DNA of 62,407 nt from a virus. The position numbers and the translations under genes are program-made. Positions 60,474 through 62,407 of this stretch are shown here, one piece after another. Every line of letters begins with the position of its first letter. Within the stretch, counting starts at the first letter, position 1. Under the pieces are notes generated by a model that saw only the letters and a program-made list of their open reading frames with translations, had not been told where the DNA came from and did not search any database. The stretch lies in the IMG/VR virus record IMGVR_UViG_3300046794_000255, positions 1 through 62,407 of that record, one strand, 5' to 3'.

Positions 60474-62215
60474 GCACTCCTGAGTTCCTGCGCCGTGCCG
60501 GCCAGGGTGATCTGCTGGATGTTGACGTTACCGGTCGCTTCGATCTCCCACTGGCGCGCGAGCACGGGCGGCAGGCGGTCGGCCTCGCCCACGGTGGTGA
60601 TGGTCGTCACGAAACTGTCGTCGGCATAGATGTTGACGGCCAGGAGCGGGCCGGATGGCATCGCCTTGAGCAAGTCGCCATTGAATGGCAGGCTGTTGAG
60701 GGGCCGCGCATTGAGGGCGCCGCCCAGGGCGCCGCTTGTCATGATCGCGCTGTTGGCCGTCAGCACCAGGTCGCGCGCCGCCTGCGCCGCCAATATCGCA
60801 TCATGGTCCAGGCGCTCGTCGGTTTCCACCAGCACCACGCCAAAGCTGGTCGGCTCGGCGGTGACGAATACCTTGCTGCGGTAGGTCATCACGTCGGCAT
60901 CGGCTGCCAGGGAATCCCATTCGTAGACCGTGGCGCCCATCACCATATACAGGCGCGAATCGGTGATGTCGTAGAACATCGCATCGGCCCGGTGCTGGGA
61001 GCGGATCAGGTACGGCTGGCTGCCGGTGATGTCGAAGATCAGCGTGCCCTGCTGCGCCTCGTCGTTGCGGTCGATGTAGTTGTAAGAGGCGTAGAAGCGC
61101 CCGTAGAACTGGCCGCAGACCAGGGTCGCCGGATCCAGCCGCTGCCACTGGTCGCGCGTCAGCAGCGCTTCCGAGATCAGATTCGGGGTGCCGCCCTGCA
61201 CCATCACCAAGCCGTCGTTCGATGGATACAGGATGGAATAGCCCATGTCCACCATGCCCTGCTCGTTCAGGCAAGGCATGTTGAATTCCAGGTGCTCCAT
61301 CACCATGGTTTCGGGCGACGTGCCGCCCACCAGTTCCGGCGTGCCCTTGGTGCCGACGATCAGGGTCGAGCCGGAGACGGCCAGACCGGTGATGTCGTAG
61401 TTCGCCGACAAGCTGTACTTGATCGGGAACGTGTGCATGATGTAGGGCGGCGTCAGGTACAGATCCTTGCCCACATAACCCGCCATCATCCCGTTCGGCA
61501 GCGCCACCAGTCCCTTCAGGCCATCCGGCGGCGGCGTCCAGTCCAGCGACGGCAGCGCTTCGTTGAAGGCATCGGTGGCGATGTTGTCGACGAAGTTGGC
61601 CGTGCTGTCGTCGCGCTCGGCGATGAAATACAGGTTGGCGCCGCCGGTGCTGCCGGTCTGCGACCGGTAGATGCGTTGCTTGGTGAAGCCACGGCCGGCA
61701 GGCGCGGCCTGGAATCCGGACAGGGTTACGGTGTTCCCCGGCGACACCACGATGTCCGAACTGATCGGCGACGGCTGCGATTCTTCGCCAAACTGGGTCA
61801 CGCGGGTATAGACGTACAGCCGTGTCGCGCTGGTGGCCGGGGTCACGGTGCCGGTCACGGCGCCGGTCAGCTTGATGGTCGGCGCGGCCAGGGCCAGGTC
61901 GTAGACCACGCTGCCGACGCGCATTTTAGGCTTGCCGTCGCCGGTGTAGTACAGGCGGTCCTGCGCCACCGGGCCAGGCACGGCATGCACCACCTTGTCC
62001 CACCACAGCCAGGCGCCGAGGTGGCGATATACCGTGCGTACCGTCTTGCCCTGCGCGCCCTCCAGCTGATAGATCGGGAACGGCTTGCGGTAGGGCGCCA
62101 GCTTGCCGTCTTCCAGGCGCACCGATTGCGCTGTCTGCGCGCCGGTATCCGGCAGCAGGCGCGGCGTGGTGCGCGGCGATTCACCTGTGAAGGCGGTAAG
62201 CTTGATGATCGACAT
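60470..62215 (-). CDS. Tail nozzle/hub-like protein (581 aa)
   Basis: 581 residues, beta-rich. The start (IIKLTAFTGESPRTTPRLLP, AQTAQSVRLEDGKLAPYRKP) matches the opening of podoviral nozzle and hub proteins, where the first strands carry L-x-x-x-A-A/T-x-A-x-x-V/N-L-x-D/E-G-x-L-x-P. Repeated blade-like stretches follow (TRLYVYTRVTQFGEESQPSP; FAASYN-type aromatic turns; YGRFYASYNYIDRNDEAQQG). It is the largest tail-machine protein besides the giant protein and should cap the short tail. Specific T7 gp12 homology was not tested. Confidence 0.7.
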   Translation of the reverse strand: MSIIKLTAFTGESPRTTPRLLPDTGAQTAQSVRLEDGKLAPYRKPFPIYQLEGAQGKTVRTVYRHLGAWLWWDKVVHAVPGPVAQDRLYYTGDGKPKMRVGSVVYDLALAAPTIKLTGAVTGTVTPATSATRLYVYTRVTQFGEESQPSPISSDIVVSPGNTVTLSGFQAAPAGRGFTKQRIYRSQTGSTGGANLYFIAERDDSTANFVDNIATDAFNEALPSLDWTPPPDGLKGLVALPNGMMAGYVGKDLYLTPPYIMHTFPIKYSLSANYDITGLAVSGSTLIVGTKGTPELVGGTSPETMVMEHLEFNMPCLNEQGMVDMGYSILYPSNDGLVMVQGGTPNLISEALLTRDQWQRLDPATLVCGQFYGRFYASYNYIDRNDEAQQGTLIFDITGSQPYLIRSQHRADAMFYDITDSRLYMVMGATVYEWDSLAADADVMTYRSKVFVTAEPTSFGVVLVETDERLDHDAILAAQAARDLVLTANSAIMTSGALGGALNARPLNSLPFNGDLLKAMPSGPLLAVNIYADDSFVTTITTVGEADRLPPVLARQWEIEATGNVNIQQITLAGTAQELRSA

Positions 62216-62218
62216 GCT

Positions 62219-62407
62219 TTATTCCGTCCAGGTGATGGTGAGCGACCCGCCGAGCGGCACGTTGATCGGGTAAGAACTCCCCTGTGATACATCGATGTTC
62301 GCGTACGTGGTTGGCGTTGGCGTCACGTTGCCGGTTGCGCCAGGAAAGCTTTTGCCGAACGCTGTCGTGGCTGCGCCAGTCGTGGTCGGGGTGCCTGCCA
62401 CCGTAAA
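62219..62407 (-). CDS. Tail-tip/fibre-type virion protein, part 2 (end of the gene begun at 460)
   Basis: C-terminal end of the gene whose start is at 460. Bases 62281-62407 repeat 1-127, so only 62219-62280 is new sequence. The stop at 62219-62221 lies 4 bases before the nozzle gene's start on the circle, that is, it follows the virion genes in transcription order 62215<-62219 only by position; the gene itself is downstream of the 262-residue protein. The segment encodes the final 62 or so residues shown above, ending SLTITWTE. Confidence 0.7.
   Translation of the reverse strand, partial: FTVAGTPTTTGAATTAFGKSFPGATGNVTPTPTTYANIDVSQGSSYPINVPLGGSLTITWTE
62281..62407. repeat. Right copy of 127-bp terminal identity (circle overlap)
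   Basis: Exact copy of 1-127. See the left copy; joining the two restores one uninterrupted 173-codon gene. Confidence 0.95.

Overview
The window is one complete, circularly closed genome of a tailed bacteriophage. The first 127 bases (1-127) recur exactly at the end (62281-62407), so the unique circle is about 62,280 bp and one gene runs across the cut point. Base composition is GC-rich and codon third positions favour G/C. Several gene families here (the O-like and P-like replication proteins, the small accessory proteins, the short-tail virion genes) are ones I associate with phages and prophages of Burkholderiales, so an Oxalobacteraceae- or Burkholderiaceae-type host is likely; this is inference. 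There is no tape-measure, sheath or tail-tube gene, but there are a nozzle-like protein, several internal virion proteins and one giant 2,933-residue virion protein, so the particle should be a podovirus. Size and plan recall the Bcep22-type podoviruses, from memory and not from a search.

Layout. A divergent control region lies at about 29,370-29,540. Rightward (29,541-36,487) runs a short operon with an Erf-type annealing protein, a YqaJ-type exonuclease, a coiled-coil protein, HTH and NinB-like proteins and small unknowns. It ends in a hairpin-rich untranslated stretch and a strong terminator at 36,669-36,698. Leftward runs almost everything else, from 29,368 down to 1 and, across the junction, from 62,280 down to 36,719. 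In order of transcription: a Cro-like HTH protein, small zinc-binding proteins, a cytosine-C5 methyltransferase, a YbcO-type nuclease, an HNH endonuclease, O-like and P-like replication proteins, a DUF1064 nuclease, and about 25 small accessory genes with stop/start overlaps. Then come the terminase small subunit, a GIY-YIG endonuclease, TerL, portal, an Acb2-type immune-signal sponge, scaffold, the N4-gp56-type major capsid protein, and connector and tail genes. Past the junction come the nozzle protein, internal virion proteins, a PAPS-reductase-like protein, the giant polyvalent protein, lysis genes, and tail-fibre/tailspike genes including an SGNH-type esterase.

How it works together. The O/P-like pair suggests the phage recruits the host replisome; I see no phage DNA polymerase, primase-helicase or RNA polymerase. 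Erf and exonuclease supply recombination. There is no integrase, so either the phage is lytic or any lysogeny is non-integrative; two small HTH regulators are present. The virion operon carries counter-defence candidates: the Acb2-like sponge, and a giant protein that joins lytic transglycosylase, ADP-ribosyltransferase-like, zinc-metalloprotease-like, GNAT-like and LPD38-like regions.

Main points of interest: (1) a 75-codon gene with a perfect AGGAGG site overprinted inside the giant protein gene; (2) a pseudoknotted structured RNA with a U9 tail upstream of the HNH gene; (3) an Acb2 homologue; (4) a 17-bp iteron pair and a 42-nt homopurine tract inside the O-like gene; (5) a self-contained capsid transcription unit; (6) a hairpin that closes over a start codon; and (7) a PAPS-reductase-like gene nested among DNA-ejection proteins.
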